Shown piece by piece: positions 28,459 to 39,976 of a DNA stretch of 64,000 bases. This DNA is from Buchnera aphidicola (Sarucallis kahawaluokalani) (GTDB taxonomy: Bacteria; Pseudomonadota; Gammaproteobacteria; Enterobacterales; Enterobacteriaceae). Made by a program: the position numbers and the translations under genes. Numbering within the stretch: the first letter of the stretch is position 1; each line of letters starts with the position of its first letter. The notes beneath the pieces are model-generated. The model worked only from the letters and a program-made list of their open reading frames with translations, was not told the DNA's origin and made no database searches. The DNA lies in contig NZ_CP032999.1 of assembly GCF_005080725.1 (NCBI RefSeq), positions 89,605-153,604 on the forward strand, given 5' to 3'.

Positions 28459-29795
28459 AAAAACATATTAGAACTGCCGAAACACATCCCCTAACATGGC
28501 GTTTGAATCAATCATATTCAAATATAGTTTGGGCATCTGAATACTGTAAAAAGAATGGGTATTCAGCACTACATATAATGTTAAAAAATATGATTCCAAA
28601 AGATGTTGTGCAAATGATTACGGAATCTAAATTGCGTGGTCGAGGAGGTGCGGGATTTTATACTGGTATTAAATGGAGTCTAATGCCTCAAAAAAAAGAT
28701 TATCAAGCAAGATATCTTTTATGTAATGCTGATGAGATGGAACCGGGAACTTATAAAGATAGGTTATTACTTGAAAAATTGCCTCATCAATTACTTGAAG
28801 GGATGATCATTGCTGGATTTGCTATAGAAGCTTCTATGGGATATATTTTTTTAAGAGGGGAATATATAGATGCTGCATATAATTTAAAACGTGCTATCCT
28901 GGAAGCTAGAAAACTTGGATATTTAGGTAAAAATATTTTAGGTACTAATTTCAATTTTGATATTGTTTTACATACAGGTGCTGGAAGATATATTTGCGGG
29001 GAAGAAACTGCATTAATTAATTCATTGGAAGGTAATCGACCTAATCCAAGAATTAAACCTCCATTTCCAGCGCTAATTGGATTATGGGGTAAACCAACTT
29101 GTGTTAATAATGTTGAAACATTATCGAATATACCATCGATTATTTTGAATGGAGTGAGTTGGTACAAGGAAATTTCTTTAAGTGATGATACAGGGACAAA
29201 ATTAATGGGTTTTTCCGGTCAAGTAAATAATCCCGGAGTTTGGGAAGTTCCGTTTGGAATCAGTGCAAGGGAACTATTAGAAGATTATGCAGGAGGTATG
29301 AAAAAAGGATTTGTTTTAAAGGCATGGCAACCTGGAGGTGCAAGTACAGATTTTTTACTTCCTGAGACACTGGATGTCAAAATGGATTTTTCAAGTATTG
29401 CAAACATTGGTAGTCGATTTGGGACTGGTGTTGCAATGGTTGTAGATCATACTGTTAGTATAGTTTCTTTAGTTTTAAACTTAGAAAAGTTTTTTGCTCG
29501 TGAATCATGTGGTTTGTGTACGCCATGTCGAGAAGGTTTACCTTGGATCGTAAAAATTCTACAATCTTTTGAAAATGGTTCTGCTACAATAAATGATTTA
29601 GATATTTTAGAAGATTTGTGCTTTCAATTAGGTCCTGGAAAAACTTTATGTGCACATGCTCCTGGTGCAATTCAACCGTTACAAAGTGCAATAAAATTAT
29701 TTCAGTTAGACTTTAAAAAATGTATTATGAATATTAATCAAAAAATGAGTGATACCAGGAATAAAACAAACAGTATTTTTGAATTATTTTTATAG
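28455..29795 (+). CDS. nuoF: NADH-quinone oxidoreductase subunit F
   Basis: Entry point for electrons in complex I: binds NADH, FMN and [4Fe-4S] cluster N3. It is 446 residues (E. coli 445). FMN/NADH-binding motifs [29 protein letters not shown] and [19 protein letters not shown] are intact, and the N3 ligands are in [12 protein letters not shown] plus the later TLCAHAPGA. It starts inside the nuoE stop codon. The sequence is well conserved, implying a working NADH dehydrogenase module. Confidence 0.97.
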   Translation: MKKHIRTAETHPLTWRLNQSYSNIVWASEYCKKNGYSALHIMLKNMIPKDVVQMITESKLRGRGGAGFYTGIKWSLMPQKKDYQARYLLCNADEMEPGTYKDRLLLEKLPHQLLEGMIIAGFAIEASMGYIFLRGEYIDAAYNLKRAILEARKLGYLGKNILGTNFNFDIVLHTGAGRYICGEETALINSLEGNRPNPRIKPPFPALIGLWGKPTCVNNVETLSNIPSIILNGVSWYKEISLSDDTGTKLMGFSGQVNNPGVWEVPFGISARELLEDYAGGMKKGFVLKAWQPGGASTDFLLPETLDVKMDFSSIANIGSRFGTGVAMVVDHTVSIVSLVLNLEKFFARESCGLCTPCREGLPWIVKILQSFENGSATINDLDILEDLCFQLGPGKTLCAHAPGAIQPLQSAIKLFQLDFKKCIMNINQKMSDTRNKTNSIFELFL

Positions 29796-29862
29796 TATTG
29801 TTTTGGTATAGCATTTTATTTTTACTAAGATAAATTTTATATTATTTTGGAAATTAATTACT

Positions 29863-32571
29863 ATGGCCATAATTTATATAAATAAAAAGAAATATAATTT
29901 TTCTCATGCAAATAATTTATTACAAACATGTTTATCGTTAAATATAGATATACCATATTTCTGTTGGCATCCTGAATTAGGTAGTGTTGGTTTTTGTAGA
30001 TTATGTGCTGTGAAACAATATAATAATTTAAATGATTCCTCTGGGAGAATTATAATGTCATGTATTACTCCTATAGTGAATAACATGATTATTACAACTC
30101 ATGACACCGAAGTAAATAAATTTAGGAAAGGAATTATAGAATTACTAATGACGAATCATCCACATGATTGCCCGATATGTGAAGAAGGTGGAAACTGTCA
30201 TTTACAAGACATGACTGTTTTAACTGGTCATCATAATCGACGATATACCTTTGATAAACGTATACATAAAAATCAATATTTAGGTCATTTTATATCACAT
30301 CAAATGAATAGATGTATTGGATGTTATAGATGTGTGCGTTATTATAAGGATTATGCTGGAGGTACTGATTTTGGCGTATATGGTGCTAGTAATAACATCT
30401 ATTTTGGTCGATTTGAAGATGGATGTTTAGATAGTGAACATTCAGGTAATTTAATTGAAGTTTGTCCTACTGGGGTTTTTACTGATAAATTATCATCCAA
30501 AAATTATAATCGTAAATGGGATTTGCAACATGCACCAAGTATTTGTCAGCATTGTAGTATTGGATGCAACATTATTGTTGGAGAAAAATATGGTATTGTA
30601 AGTAAAATAGAAAATAGATATCATAGTCATATTAATCGTTATTTTTTATGTGATTTAGGTCGTTTTGGTTATAATTATGTTAATACAAAATATAGATTAA
30701 AATATCCTATACAAGTATTTCAGAATAAATGTATTATTTTAAATCAAAATGATTCAATTGATATAGTATCAAATATATTAAAAAATACAAATCGTATTAT
30801 GGGTATTGGATCAATACGATCTAGTTTAGAAAATAATTTTGCATTAAGAAAACTAGTTGGGAAAGAAAATTTTTCTAGTGGTATGTTAGATAATGAGCAT
30901 AAATGTGTAAAATTAATTATTGATATTTTGGAAAATAGTGGTTTATATATTCCAACATTATATGAAGTAGAAAGTTATGATCTTGTATTAATTATAGGCG
31001 AAGATATTACACATACTTCCCCAAGATTGGATCTAGCAATTAGACAATTAAATAAAATTCAACAGAGTAAAAATTATCAGCAATATAATGTTCCTAAATG
31101 GCATAATGTCGCTATGTTAAATATATCTAATAAAAAAACGTGTATTTATATTGTACACACTCATGAAATAAAATTGGATAATATTTCAGCAATGAGTCAT
31201 TATGCTTCTATACGAGATCAGGAAATATTTACCACAGTTCTTGCTCATAAAATTTATGGTGTATCTCATTCATTTAAAAATCTTACTGCAGATGTTATGA
31301 ATGACACTGAAATTATTTATAAAGCGTTATTGTCATGTAAAAAACCTTTAATTATTTCTGGTACACATTCGGGCAGTATAAATTTAATACATTCATCAAC
31401 AAATATTGCACAAGGCTTACAAGCGCTAAAAAAAGATGTTGGTTTAATATTACTCACTGCTTCTTCCAATAGTATTGGTGTGGGTTTAATATCTGATTTT
31501 TCCATGACAGATGTGATGAATAAAATTTCTTCTGATCAAATTGATACATTAGTTATTTTAGAAAATGACTTGTATCGTTATGTATTAAAGAAAGATATGG
31601 ACTGTATTTTAAAAAAAATAAAAAATATTATTGTATTAGATCATGTGTTAACTCCCACTGCTCGAAAAAGTACTATATTTTTTCCTACAACTAATTTTTC
31701 GGAAAGTTCAGGAACTATTGTTAATTATGAAAGTAGAATGCAAAGATTTTTTTCAGTTTTTAACCCTATGGTATACGATAATACCATTTGTATTTTAGAA
31801 GCATGGTTTTGGTTATATAAAATATATTATAAGATACATAATATCAATAACATTGATATTACATTGGATCATGTTATTCAAGATTATATAAATCATATTA
31901 TCATATTCAAAAGCGTATTGAATGTTGCTCCTAACGAAAAATATCGTATTTTAAATCAAAAAATTGCACGATTATCTCATCGGGCAAGTAGCAGAACAGC
32001 AATATTTTCTGAATTAAATATTCATGAACCGAAACAAAAAAATGATGAAAATACCATGTTTGCTTTTTCTATGGAAGGTAATCAGCAACCTAATCAAGAT
32101 ATGGAATATATTCCATTTGTTTGGTCTCCGGGGTGGAATTCGTTACATGCTTGGAATAAATATATATTTAAAAATGATCATTATAATTCTGGTGTTCATA
32201 TATTTCAAAGAAATAATTTAAATAAGAAATATGATTTGATAGAAAGGTATGATGTAAATGCACGTAACGATGAATGGAAAATTATACCATATTATGTTTT
32301 ATTTGGTAGTGAAGAATTAAGTCAATATTCTGATGTTATTAGTAAAAATTATTCTACTGCCTATGTTATTATTCATAATAAATATAAAAAAATATTAGGA
32401 TTAGCGCTTAATCAAAAAATTGAATTTGAATGTTTAGGTCAATTATTTCAATTATCGATTCAATTTTCATCAAAAATACCTTTAAAACAATTAGGTTTGC
32501 CATTAGGATTTCCTAATATTCCACATGTTTTATTAGGTTGTGTAGTAAAAAATATCAGAGGCGTAATATAA
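29863..32571 (+). CDS. nuoG: NADH-quinone oxidoreductase subunit G
   Basis: Largest peripheral-arm subunit, 902 residues (E. coli 908). The N-terminal [2Fe-2S] ligands are in [14 protein letters not shown]. The [14 protein letters not shown] segment and the [13 protein letters not shown] and CPTGVFTDK motifs bind further clusters. CQHCSIGC with a later YFLCDLGRF corresponds to cluster N7, the cluster present in E. coli but absent in many other complexes. The C-terminal molybdopterin-oxidoreductase-like domain is present but strongly drifted, with much Lys/Asn/Ile. Confidence 0.96.
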   Translation: MAIIYINKKKYNFSHANNLLQTCLSLNIDIPYFCWHPELGSVGFCRLCAVKQYNNLNDSSGRIIMSCITPIVNNMIITTHDTEVNKFRKGIIELLMTNHPHDCPICEEGGNCHLQDMTVLTGHHNRRYTFDKRIHKNQYLGHFISHQMNRCIGCYRCVRYYKDYAGGTDFGVYGASNNIYFGRFEDGCLDSEHSGNLIEVCPTGVFTDKLSSKNYNRKWDLQHAPSICQHCSIGCNIIVGEKYGIVSKIENRYHSHINRYFLCDLGRFGYNYVNTKYRLKYPIQVFQNKCIILNQNDSIDIVSNILKNTNRIMGIGSIRSSLENNFALRKLVGKENFSSGMLDNEHKCVKLIIDILENSGLYIPTLYEVESYDLVLIIGEDITHTSPRLDLAIRQLNKIQQSKNYQQYNVPKWHNVAMLNISNKKTCIYIVHTHEIKLDNISAMSHYASIRDQEIFTTVLAHKIYGVSHSFKNLTADVMNDTEIIYKALLSCKKPLIISGTHSGSINLIHSSTNIAQGLQALKKDVGLILLTASSNSIGVGLISDFSMTDVMNKISSDQIDTLVILENDLYRYVLKKDMDCILKKIKNIIVLDHVLTPTARKSTIFFPTTNFSESSGTIVNYESRMQRFFSVFNPMVYDNTICILEAWFWLYKIYYKIHNINNIDITLDHVIQDYINHIIIFKSVLNVAPNEKYRILNQKIARLSHRASSRTAIFSELNIHEPKQKNDENTMFAFSMEGNQQPNQDMEYIPFVWSPGWNSLHAWNKYIFKNDHYNSGVHIFQRNNLNKKYDLIERYDVNARNDEWKIIPYYVLFGSEELSQYSDVISKNYSTAYVIIHNKYKKILGLALNQKIEFECLGQLFQLSIQFSSKIPLKQLGLPLGFPNIPHVLLGCVVKNIRGVI

Positions 32572-32576
32572 ATACT

Positions 32577-33542
32577 ATGATGCATGTAAATTTCATTCAT
32601 GTTTTAAGTTTATTTTGCAAAACTTTTATGATTGTATTTTTAATTATTTTTTGTAGTGCTTTTTTAAGTTTTGTCGAACGTAGAGTATTAGGTTTATTCC
32701 AAAATCGATTTGGACCTAATCGGGTAGGTTGGTTTGGATCATTACAGTTGATTGCTGATATGATTAAAATGTTATTCAAAGAAGATTGGGTACCTTTGTT
32801 TAGTAGAAAATTTATTTTTATTATAGCTCCAGTTATTGCATTTATTACATCTTTACTTGTGATTGCTACAATTCCGTTCGATAAAAATTTTTATATTATT
32901 AATTTAAACATCGGTATATTATTTTTTTTAATTATGTCTGCAGTTTCGGTATATTCAATTTTATTTGCTGGATGGTCTAGTAATAATAAATATGCTTTAC
33001 TAGGTGCAGTTCGTGCTATTGCTCAAACTTTAAGTTATGAGGTATTTTTAGGTTTTTCTTTAATGGGTGTCATTGCCAGAGCAAATTCTTTTAATTTGAT
33101 TTGTATTGTTAACTCTCAAAAATATATTTGGAATATTATTCCGCAATTTTTTGGATTTTTAACCTTTATTATTGCAGGTTTAGCATTATGTCATCGACAT
33201 CCCTTTGATCAACCTGAGTCCGAACAGGAATTAGCAGATGGATACCATATTGAATATTCAGGAATGAAATTTGGTATGTTTTTTATTGGACAGTATATAT
33301 CCCTGATTGTAGTTTCTGCTATAATTACAGTTATGTTTTTAGGTGGTTGGAATGGACCATTTTTTTCTGGATATGTATGGTTTTTTTTAAAAACTGTATT
33401 TTTTATAATGTTTTTTATTTTATTACGTGCATCTTTACCAAGGCCTCGTTATGATAAAATTTTGTATTTTGGATGGATTATATGTTTACCCATAACATTA
33501 TTAAATTTAATTTTTACAGCATTTTTTATATTATTAATTTAA
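32577..33542 (+). CDS. nuoH: NADH-quinone oxidoreductase subunit H
   Basis: Membrane subunit that forms the quinone chamber with NuoB and NuoD. ATG at 32577 (or 32580) gives 321 residues (E. coli 325); the frame is open from 32538 inside nuoG, but the extra residues do not fit the family. Motifs: [21 protein letters not shown], split by the first loop, [14 protein letters not shown], the acidic loop [17 protein letters not shown], and [12 protein letters not shown]. About eight membrane helices. The conservation of the charged loops is striking next to NuoM and NuoN. Confidence 0.95.
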   Translation: MMHVNFIHVLSLFCKTFMIVFLIIFCSAFLSFVERRVLGLFQNRFGPNRVGWFGSLQLIADMIKMLFKEDWVPLFSRKFIFIIAPVIAFITSLLVIATIPFDKNFYIINLNIGILFFLIMSAVSVYSILFAGWSSNNKYALLGAVRAIAQTLSYEVFLGFSLMGVIARANSFNLICIVNSQKYIWNIIPQFFGFLTFIIAGLALCHRHPFDQPESEQELADGYHIEYSGMKFGMFFIGQYISLIVVSAIITVMFLGGWNGPFFSGYVWFFLKTVFFIMFFILLRASLPRPRYDKILYFGWIICLPITLLNLIFTAFFILLI

Positions 33543-33558
33543 TTTTTAGGTATATATC

Positions 33559-34101
33559 ATGAGTATTCAATATATTATTTTAGCAATTTTTACTCAAATT
33601 CGTAGTATTTTCCTTACTATGAAGCATATGTTTGCAAAACGTGAAACTAGATTATATCCTGATCATTCAGTATATCTTTCTCCAAGATATCGTGGAAGAA
33701 TTGTTTTAACAAAAAATCCTGATGGTAAAGAACGCTGTGTAGCATGTAATTTATGTTCTGTAGTATGTCCTGTGAGTTGTATATCTTTGCAGAAATCGCA
33801 GAATAAATTTGGTCGGTGGTTTCCATTATTTTTTAGAATTAATTTTTCACGTTGTATTTTTTGTGGATTATGTGAAGAAGCTTGCCCAACTGCTGCAATT
33901 CAGTTAATTCCTGATTTTGAATTAAGTGACTTTAATAGAAAAGATTTAGTTTATAAAAAAAATGATCTTTCTATTTTAGGTACTGGAAAATATCATAATT
34001 ATAATTTTTATGAAAAGACTGGAGTATATAATCAAATAGATACTAGCACTAAAAATAGTGCTCATAGCATACCAGTGAATATAAAGGATTTATTACCATA
34101 G
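33559..34101 (+). CDS. nuoI: NADH-quinone oxidoreductase subunit I
   Basis: Ferredoxin-like subunit carrying two [4Fe-4S] clusters (N6a, N6b) that pass electrons to N2. It is 180 residues, the E. coli length. The paired ligand motifs are [15 protein letters not shown] and [15 protein letters not shown]. The RYRGRIVLT segment and the C-terminal [14 protein letters not shown] are family features. AGG at 33548-33550 precedes the ATG; nuoH ends 16 bases upstream. Confidence 0.97.
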   Translation: MSIQYIILAIFTQIRSIFLTMKHMFAKRETRLYPDHSVYLSPRYRGRIVLTKNPDGKERCVACNLCSVVCPVSCISLQKSQNKFGRWFPLFFRINFSRCIFCGLCEEACPTAAIQLIPDFELSDFNRKDLVYKKNDLSILGTGKYHNYNFYEKTGVYNQIDTSTKNSAHSIPVNIKDLLP

Positions 34102-34112
34102 GAATAAAAAAT

Positions 34113-34595
34113 ATGTATTTATGTTTTTATACTTTATCTATATTGACTATATTATTTACTATACTTTCAATTATTCAAACAAAAATCATGTATGCATTAT
34201 TTTATTTTTTTATTTCAGTATTAACTACTTCTGGTATATTTTTTGTATTAGGTGATTATATGATAGGTTCATTGCAAATGATTATTTACTCTGGTGCTAT
34301 TCTAATATTATTTGTTTTTGTTGTAATGCTATTAAACTTTAACGATATGAAAAATAATTGTTGTTCTCGGAAATATAATTATTTTTATTTTTTTTTATTG
34401 ATCTCATTTTTTTATACTTTTTTTTATAAGATATTTTTTTGTATACATAGAAAATATATTTTTCAAGTAATTAATCATTTAAATGTTTTAGGAAAAATTT
34501 TGTTTGATCCGTATATATTATTAATTGAATTTACTTCAATTTTATTATTATCAATTGTGATTATTGTATTTTTGATTTCTAAAAAAAATAAATAA
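34113..34595 (+). CDS. nuoJ: NADH-quinone oxidoreductase subunit J
   Basis: Membrane subunit of the proton-pumping arm with about five helices; 160 residues against 184 in E. coli, shortened at the C-terminus. The helix-three signature is visible in LGDYMIGSLQMIIYSGAI followed by LILFVFVVMLLNF, where the conserved glycine and bulge residues lie. The last part is Phe/Tyr/Ile-rich and drifted. It lies 11 bases after nuoI in the operon. Confidence 0.93.
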   Translation: MYLCFYTLSILTILFTILSIIQTKIMYALFYFFISVLTTSGIFFVLGDYMIGSLQMIIYSGAILILFVFVVMLLNFNDMKNNCCSRKYNYFYFFLLISFFYTFFYKIFFCIHRKYIFQVINHLNVLGKILFDPYILLIEFTSILLLSIVIIVFLISKKNK

Positions 34596-34626
34596 TATTA
34601 TATTTTATACTATAGGATATCATAAT

Positions 34627-34929
34627 ATGATTTCTTTATTACATTGTTTATGTTTGTTTTTAATGTTATTTGTATTGGGTGTAATATCAATTATTTTAAA
34701 TGATAATTTATTATCTATGTTTATTGGTTTAGAGATTATCATGAATTCTATATCATTATTATTTGTAGTGATTGGAAATTATTGGAGTCATACAGACGGA
34801 CAGGTTATGTATGTTTTATCAATTACATTATCGGCAATAGAATCAAGTATTGGTTTAACGCTATTGATACAATATTTTAGACAAACACATACTTTAAATA
34901 TTAATAAATTCAGTGAGATTATTGAATGA
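34627..34929 (+). CDS. nuoK: NADH-quinone oxidoreductase subunit K
   Basis: Three-helix membrane subunit, 100 residues as in E. coli. The two conserved glutamates of the proton path are present, in MFIGLEIIMNS and LSAIESSIGL. AGGATAT at 34614-34620 lies just before the start. Its stop overlaps the nuoL start by four bases (34926-34929), so the two are translationally coupled. Confidence 0.96.
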   Translation: MISLLHCLCLFLMLFVLGVISIILNDNLLSMFIGLEIIMNSISLLFVVIGNYWSHTDGQVMYVLSITLSAIESSIGLTLLIQYFRQTHTLNINKFSEIIE

Positions 34930-36773
34930 ATATAATTTATTTAGTAATTTTTTTTCCTCTGATAAGTTTTATTTTTTTATTTTTTTTTAAAAATGTTTTA
35001 TCATATAAAATTATTTCTTTTATTAGTTTTCTTTTGATTAGTTTATCTGTAGTTTCGGTTTGTTTATTAGATATATTTTTTTTTATTAGTCCATATTTTA
35101 CTTTTGAAAAATGTTTGTGGTCATGGTGGAATATACAAAGTATTACAATTGATATTGGAATTTTAATTGATAGTTTGACCTGTGTATTTTTATCAATGAT
35201 TACAATAGTTGCGTGTTTGGTATATTTTTTCTCTATATGGTATATGCAGCATAAAACTAATAATATTGGTTTTTTTGAATTGGTAAATTTATTTTTAGTA
35301 AATATGTTAATTTTAGTAATATCTAACAATTTTCTTTTCATGTATTTAGGATGGGAAGGAATTAGTGTTTGTTCATATTTATTAATTAATTTTTATTATT
35401 CTCAAGTACGTGTTAATTATTCTGCTATGAAATCATTTATTTTCACTAAAGTAGGTGATTTATTTTTAATTACTGCAATATTATTATTATATATTCATTA
35501 CCATACTTTAAATTTTTATGAAATTGCATTTTTAACAAAAATTTATTTAATAAAAGGAACGAAATTCTTACAAATAGTTAATGTTTTACTTTTAATAGGT
35601 GCAATTGGTAAATCAGCGCAAATACCGCTACAAATTTGGTTACCTGAAGCTATGGTAGGACCAACTCCAGTTTCTGCTTTAATTCATGCTGCTACTATGG
35701 TGACTTCTGGAATTTATTTAATTTTAAGAAATTATAATGTATTTATATTAACACCACATGTTTTATATATGATTGGTATTGTAGGTGGTATTACTTTAAT
35801 TTTATCCAGTATAGTTGCTTTAGTTGAAATTGATATAAAACGAATACTAGCATATTCTACAATGAGTCAAATTGGGTATATATTTATTGCTTTAAGTGTA
35901 GGTGCATGTAATGCTGCTGTAATGCATTTAATTATACATGCTATTTTTAAAGCTTTATTATTTTTGTCTGCTGGTGTTTTAATTTCTAAGTGTTGTTACG
36001 AACAAAATATTTTCCGTATGGGCAATCAATTATATAAAAGATTTCCATTTTTGTATGTTTGTTTTTTAATAGGTGGTGTTTCTTTGGCAGGATTTCCAAT
36101 TTTTACTGCAGGGTTTTATAGTAAAGAAGGAATATTATTATGCATTTACAATAGTAAAAATATGTTTTTTTTTATTATAGCTATATTATCAATCATTTTA
36201 ACAACTTTATATATTTTTAGATTAATATTTGTCACGTTTCATACAAGTTCAAATTATCATATTACTAAAACTTCAATGAATTGTTTTCAATATATTCCAC
36301 TTATTATATTTTCTATATTTTCAACTACTTTTGGAATATTGATTCTTCCAAATATATCTAATATGTTTCCAATGATTGCATTACCGAAAGGTTATACTAA
36401 ATTTTATTTAGAAAGTATTTCTAGTATATTAGTTATTTTGAATATTTTTATATCATATTATTTTTATATTTTACGGAAAAATATAGTATTAAAAATATTT
36501 ATTTTAAAATGCTTAGTTACTTTAATAAATTTTATTAAAGACAGTAGTTTTGGTTTTTATTATATTTATGAATTATTTTTTTTGAATATATATTTAGCAG
36601 TAGCATATTTTTTATCTCGTAAACCTTTTAATGTATGCAGTTGTTTTGTATTATTTCTTGTAAAAAAAATTAATTTTTTATTAATATCTATTGAAGATAT
36701 TACATTGAATGTTTATATTATGTTAATTAGTTTAAATATAATTTTTGTTTCTTGTTTAATCATTTTATATTAA
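34926..36773 (+). CDS. nuoL: NADH-quinone oxidoreductase subunit L
   Basis: Largest antiporter-like subunit, at the distal end of the membrane arm, with the long lateral helix at the C-terminus; 615 residues (E. coli 613). The signature of this family is intact: WLPEAMVGPTPVSALIHAA, LGWEGISVCSYLLINF with the key Glu, DIKRILAYSTMSQIGY and IHAIFKALLFLSAGV. This contrasts with NuoM and NuoN, where the matching motifs have eroded. The C-terminal 100 residues are drifted but hydrophobic. Confidence 0.96.
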   Translation: MNIIYLVIFFPLISFIFLFFFKNVLSYKIISFISFLLISLSVVSVCLLDIFFFISPYFTFEKCLWSWWNIQSITIDIGILIDSLTCVFLSMITIVACLVYFFSIWYMQHKTNNIGFFELVNLFLVNMLILVISNNFLFMYLGWEGISVCSYLLINFYYSQVRVNYSAMKSFIFTKVGDLFLITAILLLYIHYHTLNFYEIAFLTKIYLIKGTKFLQIVNVLLLIGAIGKSAQIPLQIWLPEAMVGPTPVSALIHAATMVTSGIYLILRNYNVFILTPHVLYMIGIVGGITLILSSIVALVEIDIKRILAYSTMSQIGYIFIALSVGACNAAVMHLIIHAIFKALLFLSAGVLISKCCYEQNIFRMGNQLYKRFPFLYVCFLIGGVSLAGFPIFTAGFYSKEGILLCIYNSKNMFFFIIAILSIILTTLYIFRLIFVTFHTSSNYHITKTSMNCFQYIPLIIFSIFSTTFGILILPNISNMFPMIALPKGYTKFYLESISSILVILNIFISYYFYILRKNIVLKIFILKCLVTLINFIKDSSFGFYYIYELFFLNIYLAVAYFLSRKPFNVCSCFVLFLVKKINFLLISIEDITLNVYIMLISLNIIFVSCLIILY

Positions 36774-36847
36774 TATAATAATTTTTTAAAATTTTATATA
36801 TTTGAATTTTAGAGTTTATATTTTATGAAATCTATAGGAATTATGAT

Positions 36848-38323
36848 ATGTTAATTTTTTTTCTGATTATTCCTTTATTAGGTAGTTTATGTTGTTTATT
36901 TCTTGGAAATAAATTTTATCATGCATCGCGATGTTTTTCATTATTTACAGTGATATTAATGCTTATATTTTCTACTTTCTGCTGGTATAAATATTTTTAC
37001 CGATATCATACTACATTATACATTCAATATTGGAATAATGAAGTGATAATACCATGGATTCCTCAATTAGGAATTAATTTACATTTTGCAATCGATGGAT
37101 TATCATTGATAATGATTTTTTTAACTAGTATTTTAGGATTATTAGCTATTTTACATTCTTTTTCCGAAGATAAAAAAAACGAAAATTTATTTTATTTAAG
37201 TTTATTATTAATTTTATTTGGAACGGTTGGTGTGTTGTTATCAATTGATTTATTTCTGTTTTTTTGTTTTTGGGAAATTATGTTATTACCAATGTATTTT
37301 TTAATTATTTTTTGGGGTCATAAAAAATATACAAAACAACAAAGAAAATATACTGCAAATCAATTTTTAATTTATACACAAATATCTAGTATATTAATGT
37401 TATTTTCAATTTTATTATTATCATTAAATTATTATTATCAAAATAATATTTGGACATTTGATTATAATATTTTCATAAAAAATACAATTCCTTTGTTTTT
37501 GCAATATATTATTATGGTGGGATTTTTCATTGCATTCGCGGTAAAAATGCCAATAGTACCATTTCATGGGTGGATTGTAAATTGTTATAGTCAATCTCCT
37601 ATAGATAGTTCATTAGATTTAATAGGTATGTTAATTAAAGTAGCAGCGTATGGCTTATTACGTTTTAATATTCACCTATTTAAAAATACTCTACATCATA
37701 TTTATCCTATTATTGTTATACTCGGAATCATTACTATCTTCTATAGTTCTTGGATGGCATTTGCTGAAAAAAATGTAAAGAAAATTATTGCATATAGTTC
37801 TATATCACATATGGGTTTTCTACTCATTACCATATATTGCGATAATTATTTTTCATCTATTGGATCAATTATGCAAATTGTTTTTGGTTCATTTACAACA
37901 GCAGCGTTATTTATTTTATTAAGTCAATTATATAGACGTATTCAAACTAATAATATTAGTAAAATGGGTGGATTATATTCTCAAATTAAATGGATTCCAG
38001 GATTTTTTTTATTTTTTTTATTTGCTAACTTGAATCTTCCTGGAACAGTGAATTTTATTGGTGAAATTATGATGTTAACTGGAGTTTATATTAAGAGTTC
38101 ATTTATAGGAGGATTATTAGTATTTAGTTTATTATTTGCTGTGATTTATTCTTTAAATATGTTAAATAAAATATTTTATGGTGAAAAAAAAATATTAGTT
38201 ATAGGTAGTAAAAATATGTATTATTTTGAATTTTTTATTATACTTTTTTTTGTATTAGTAACATTATTTTTAGGGTTTTATCCAAAGATGATTATTAGTA
38301 TGATACAATTTGCAACACTTTAA
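36848..38323 (+). CDS. nuoM: NADH-quinone oxidoreductase subunit M
   Basis: Antiporter-like proton-pumping subunit, 491 residues (E. coli 509). FAIDGLSLIM, the key Glu in FCFWEIMLLPMYF, the Lys in FAVKMPIVPFHGW, the Lys in LIKVAAYGLLRF and the Glu in NFIGEIMML are kept. Two signatures are not: E. coli LPDAHSQAPTAGS reads IVNCYSQSPIDSS, and IAHGLSAAGLF reads IVFGSFTTAALF. The gene is full length, so the subunit is presumably still assembled, but its half-channel chemistry may be altered. Confidence 0.94.
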   Translation: MLIFFLIIPLLGSLCCLFLGNKFYHASRCFSLFTVILMLIFSTFCWYKYFYRYHTTLYIQYWNNEVIIPWIPQLGINLHFAIDGLSLIMIFLTSILGLLAILHSFSEDKKNENLFYLSLLLILFGTVGVLLSIDLFLFFCFWEIMLLPMYFLIIFWGHKKYTKQQRKYTANQFLIYTQISSILMLFSILLLSLNYYYQNNIWTFDYNIFIKNTIPLFLQYIIMVGFFIAFAVKMPIVPFHGWIVNCYSQSPIDSSLDLIGMLIKVAAYGLLRFNIHLFKNTLHHIYPIIVILGIITIFYSSWMAFAEKNVKKIIAYSSISHMGFLLITIYCDNYFSSIGSIMQIVFGSFTTAALFILLSQLYRRIQTNNISKMGGLYSQIKWIPGFFLFFLFANLNLPGTVNFIGEIMMLTGVYIKSSFIGGLLVFSLLFAVIYSLNMLNKIFYGEKKILVIGSKNMYYFEFFIILFFVLVTLFLGFYPKMIISMIQFATL

Positions 38324-38364
38324 AAAGTATATTATGATTTAATTTGATAAGGTTAATCACTTAT

Positions 38365-39816
38365 ATGTTTATACCTATTTTTAAATTAGTAGCTTTACTT
38401 CCTCTTGTTATTTTAATGACAGGTATTATTGTAATTATGTTTTCTATGATTTTTCGAAGAAATCATTTTTTTGTTTTTTGTGTTACTTTTTTAAGTTTAT
38501 TTTCTGTATTGTGTATTTTATTTTTAATTTACTTTATTACTCCAATTTTTGTTACTATCCTATTGTATATTAATTTTAATTCTTTATTATATATTTTTCT
38601 TATTGTTTTTTCTAGTATGTTAATGTTAATTGTATTTTACTTTTATATAGAAAAAATATTGATGTATCAGGAAGAATTTTATGTATTAATATTATCTTCA
38701 ATTATTGGTGCTATTATATTAACAGAAGCAAATCATATTATTACTGTATTAATTGGTACGGAACTAATGTCTTTACCAATATTTGGATTGATGACATATT
38801 TTTTAGAATCAAAAAGAAAGATTCGAGTGATATTAAAATATATGTTTTTATCTAGTCTGATGACTAGTTTTGCATTATTAGGTATAGTGTTGATATATTT
38901 AAAATGTGGAAGTCTAACTTTAAATTGTATTAAGATTACACTTTTAATTAGTAGTAGTTATGAAAATAAAATTTTATTAATTGGTTTAATGTTATTATTT
39001 ATATCATTTTTTTTTAAATTATCATTATTTCCATTACATTTCTGGATTTTTGATATTTATGAAAATATTTCCCCTGTATTATTATTGTATTCTACGATCA
39101 TCATAAAAATTGCGAGTTTTTCAGCATTAATTAAAATATTATCATATTGTCCATACGAAAAATGTAAAATTATATATTTAATTATAGAAACTATATCATT
39201 TTTTTCGATAATATACGGAAGTATTGTAGTGATTACACAAAATAATATTAAAAAATTTTTTGGTTATTCTTCAATTGTTCATATGGGATATGCATTAATT
39301 TCGGTACTGACTATAAATAATTATTATTTATCAAATCATATAGCTTTTATATATTTATTAAATTATGTTATTAGCAGTATTGGAATATTTAGTTTATTAA
39401 GTTTATTAGTTTTGTTAAATAATAATATAACATTTGATATAAATCACATGCCTTTATATAATATGTTATTAATTGATAAACCAGTACTAAGTTTTTCTTT
39501 TGTAGTTATTATTTTTTCTTTTTTAGGTATCCCATTTACTTTTGGATTTTTTGCTAAGTATTTTACTTTAATAGTAATTTTACATAAAAAACTTTGGTTG
39601 ATTTTATGTGCAGTCATTATTAATTCTGGTTGTTCGATATATTATTATTTAAAAATAATATTAATTGCATACAATAAAACTAATGTTGCATTAATAAATG
39701 GTAAAAAATGTTATAAAATTATTGATATAATAATTATTTTAATCAGTAGTGTAATTATATTATTTGGTATATTTCCACAAATTTTGATGAATTTTTTAAA
39801 TATGAAATATTTATAA
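38365..39816 (+). CDS. nuoN: NADH-quinone oxidoreductase subunit N
   Basis: Third antiporter-like subunit, nearest NuoK. ATG at 38365 gives 483 residues (E. coli 485) and fits the N-terminus (LVALLPLVIL); the frame is open from 38344 without support. The Glu in LIGTELMSLPIFGL and the Lys in FFFKLSLFPLHFW are present, as is the helix-eight Lys in IIIKIASF, but the loop E. coli PDVYQGAPAPVS reads FDIYENISPVLL. Last gene of the operon; folC follows 160 bases later. Confidence 0.94.
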   Translation: MFIPIFKLVALLPLVILMTGIIVIMFSMIFRRNHFFVFCVTFLSLFSVLCILFLIYFITPIFVTILLYINFNSLLYIFLIVFSSMLMLIVFYFYIEKILMYQEEFYVLILSSIIGAIILTEANHIITVLIGTELMSLPIFGLMTYFLESKRKIRVILKYMFLSSLMTSFALLGIVLIYLKCGSLTLNCIKITLLISSSYENKILLIGLMLLFISFFFKLSLFPLHFWIFDIYENISPVLLLYSTIIIKIASFSALIKILSYCPYEKCKIIYLIIETISFFSIIYGSIVVITQNNIKKFFGYSSIVHMGYALISVLTINNYYLSNHIAFIYLLNYVISSIGIFSLLSLLVLLNNNITFDINHMPLYNMLLIDKPVLSFSFVVIIFSFLGIPFTFGFFAKYFTLIVILHKKLWLILCAVIINSGCSIYYYLKIILIAYNKTNVALINGKKCYKIIDIIIILISSVIILFGIFPQILMNFLNMKYL

Positions 39817-39976
39817 AAATTTATAACTTTAAATGTATATATTTGGAATTTTTATTGGTGATTTTAAATATATAATTTTCTTATGCGTAAATTTTTTAAA
39901 TTATTTTTATAGCGATTTTTTATGTTGTATATTACATTATTCTCATGATATGATTTATTATATAGAAATTATTTTT

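Noticed and set aside
34937-35341. 134-residue Lys-rich frame on the minus strand
   Set aside because: Antisense to nuoL N-terminus; no motif.
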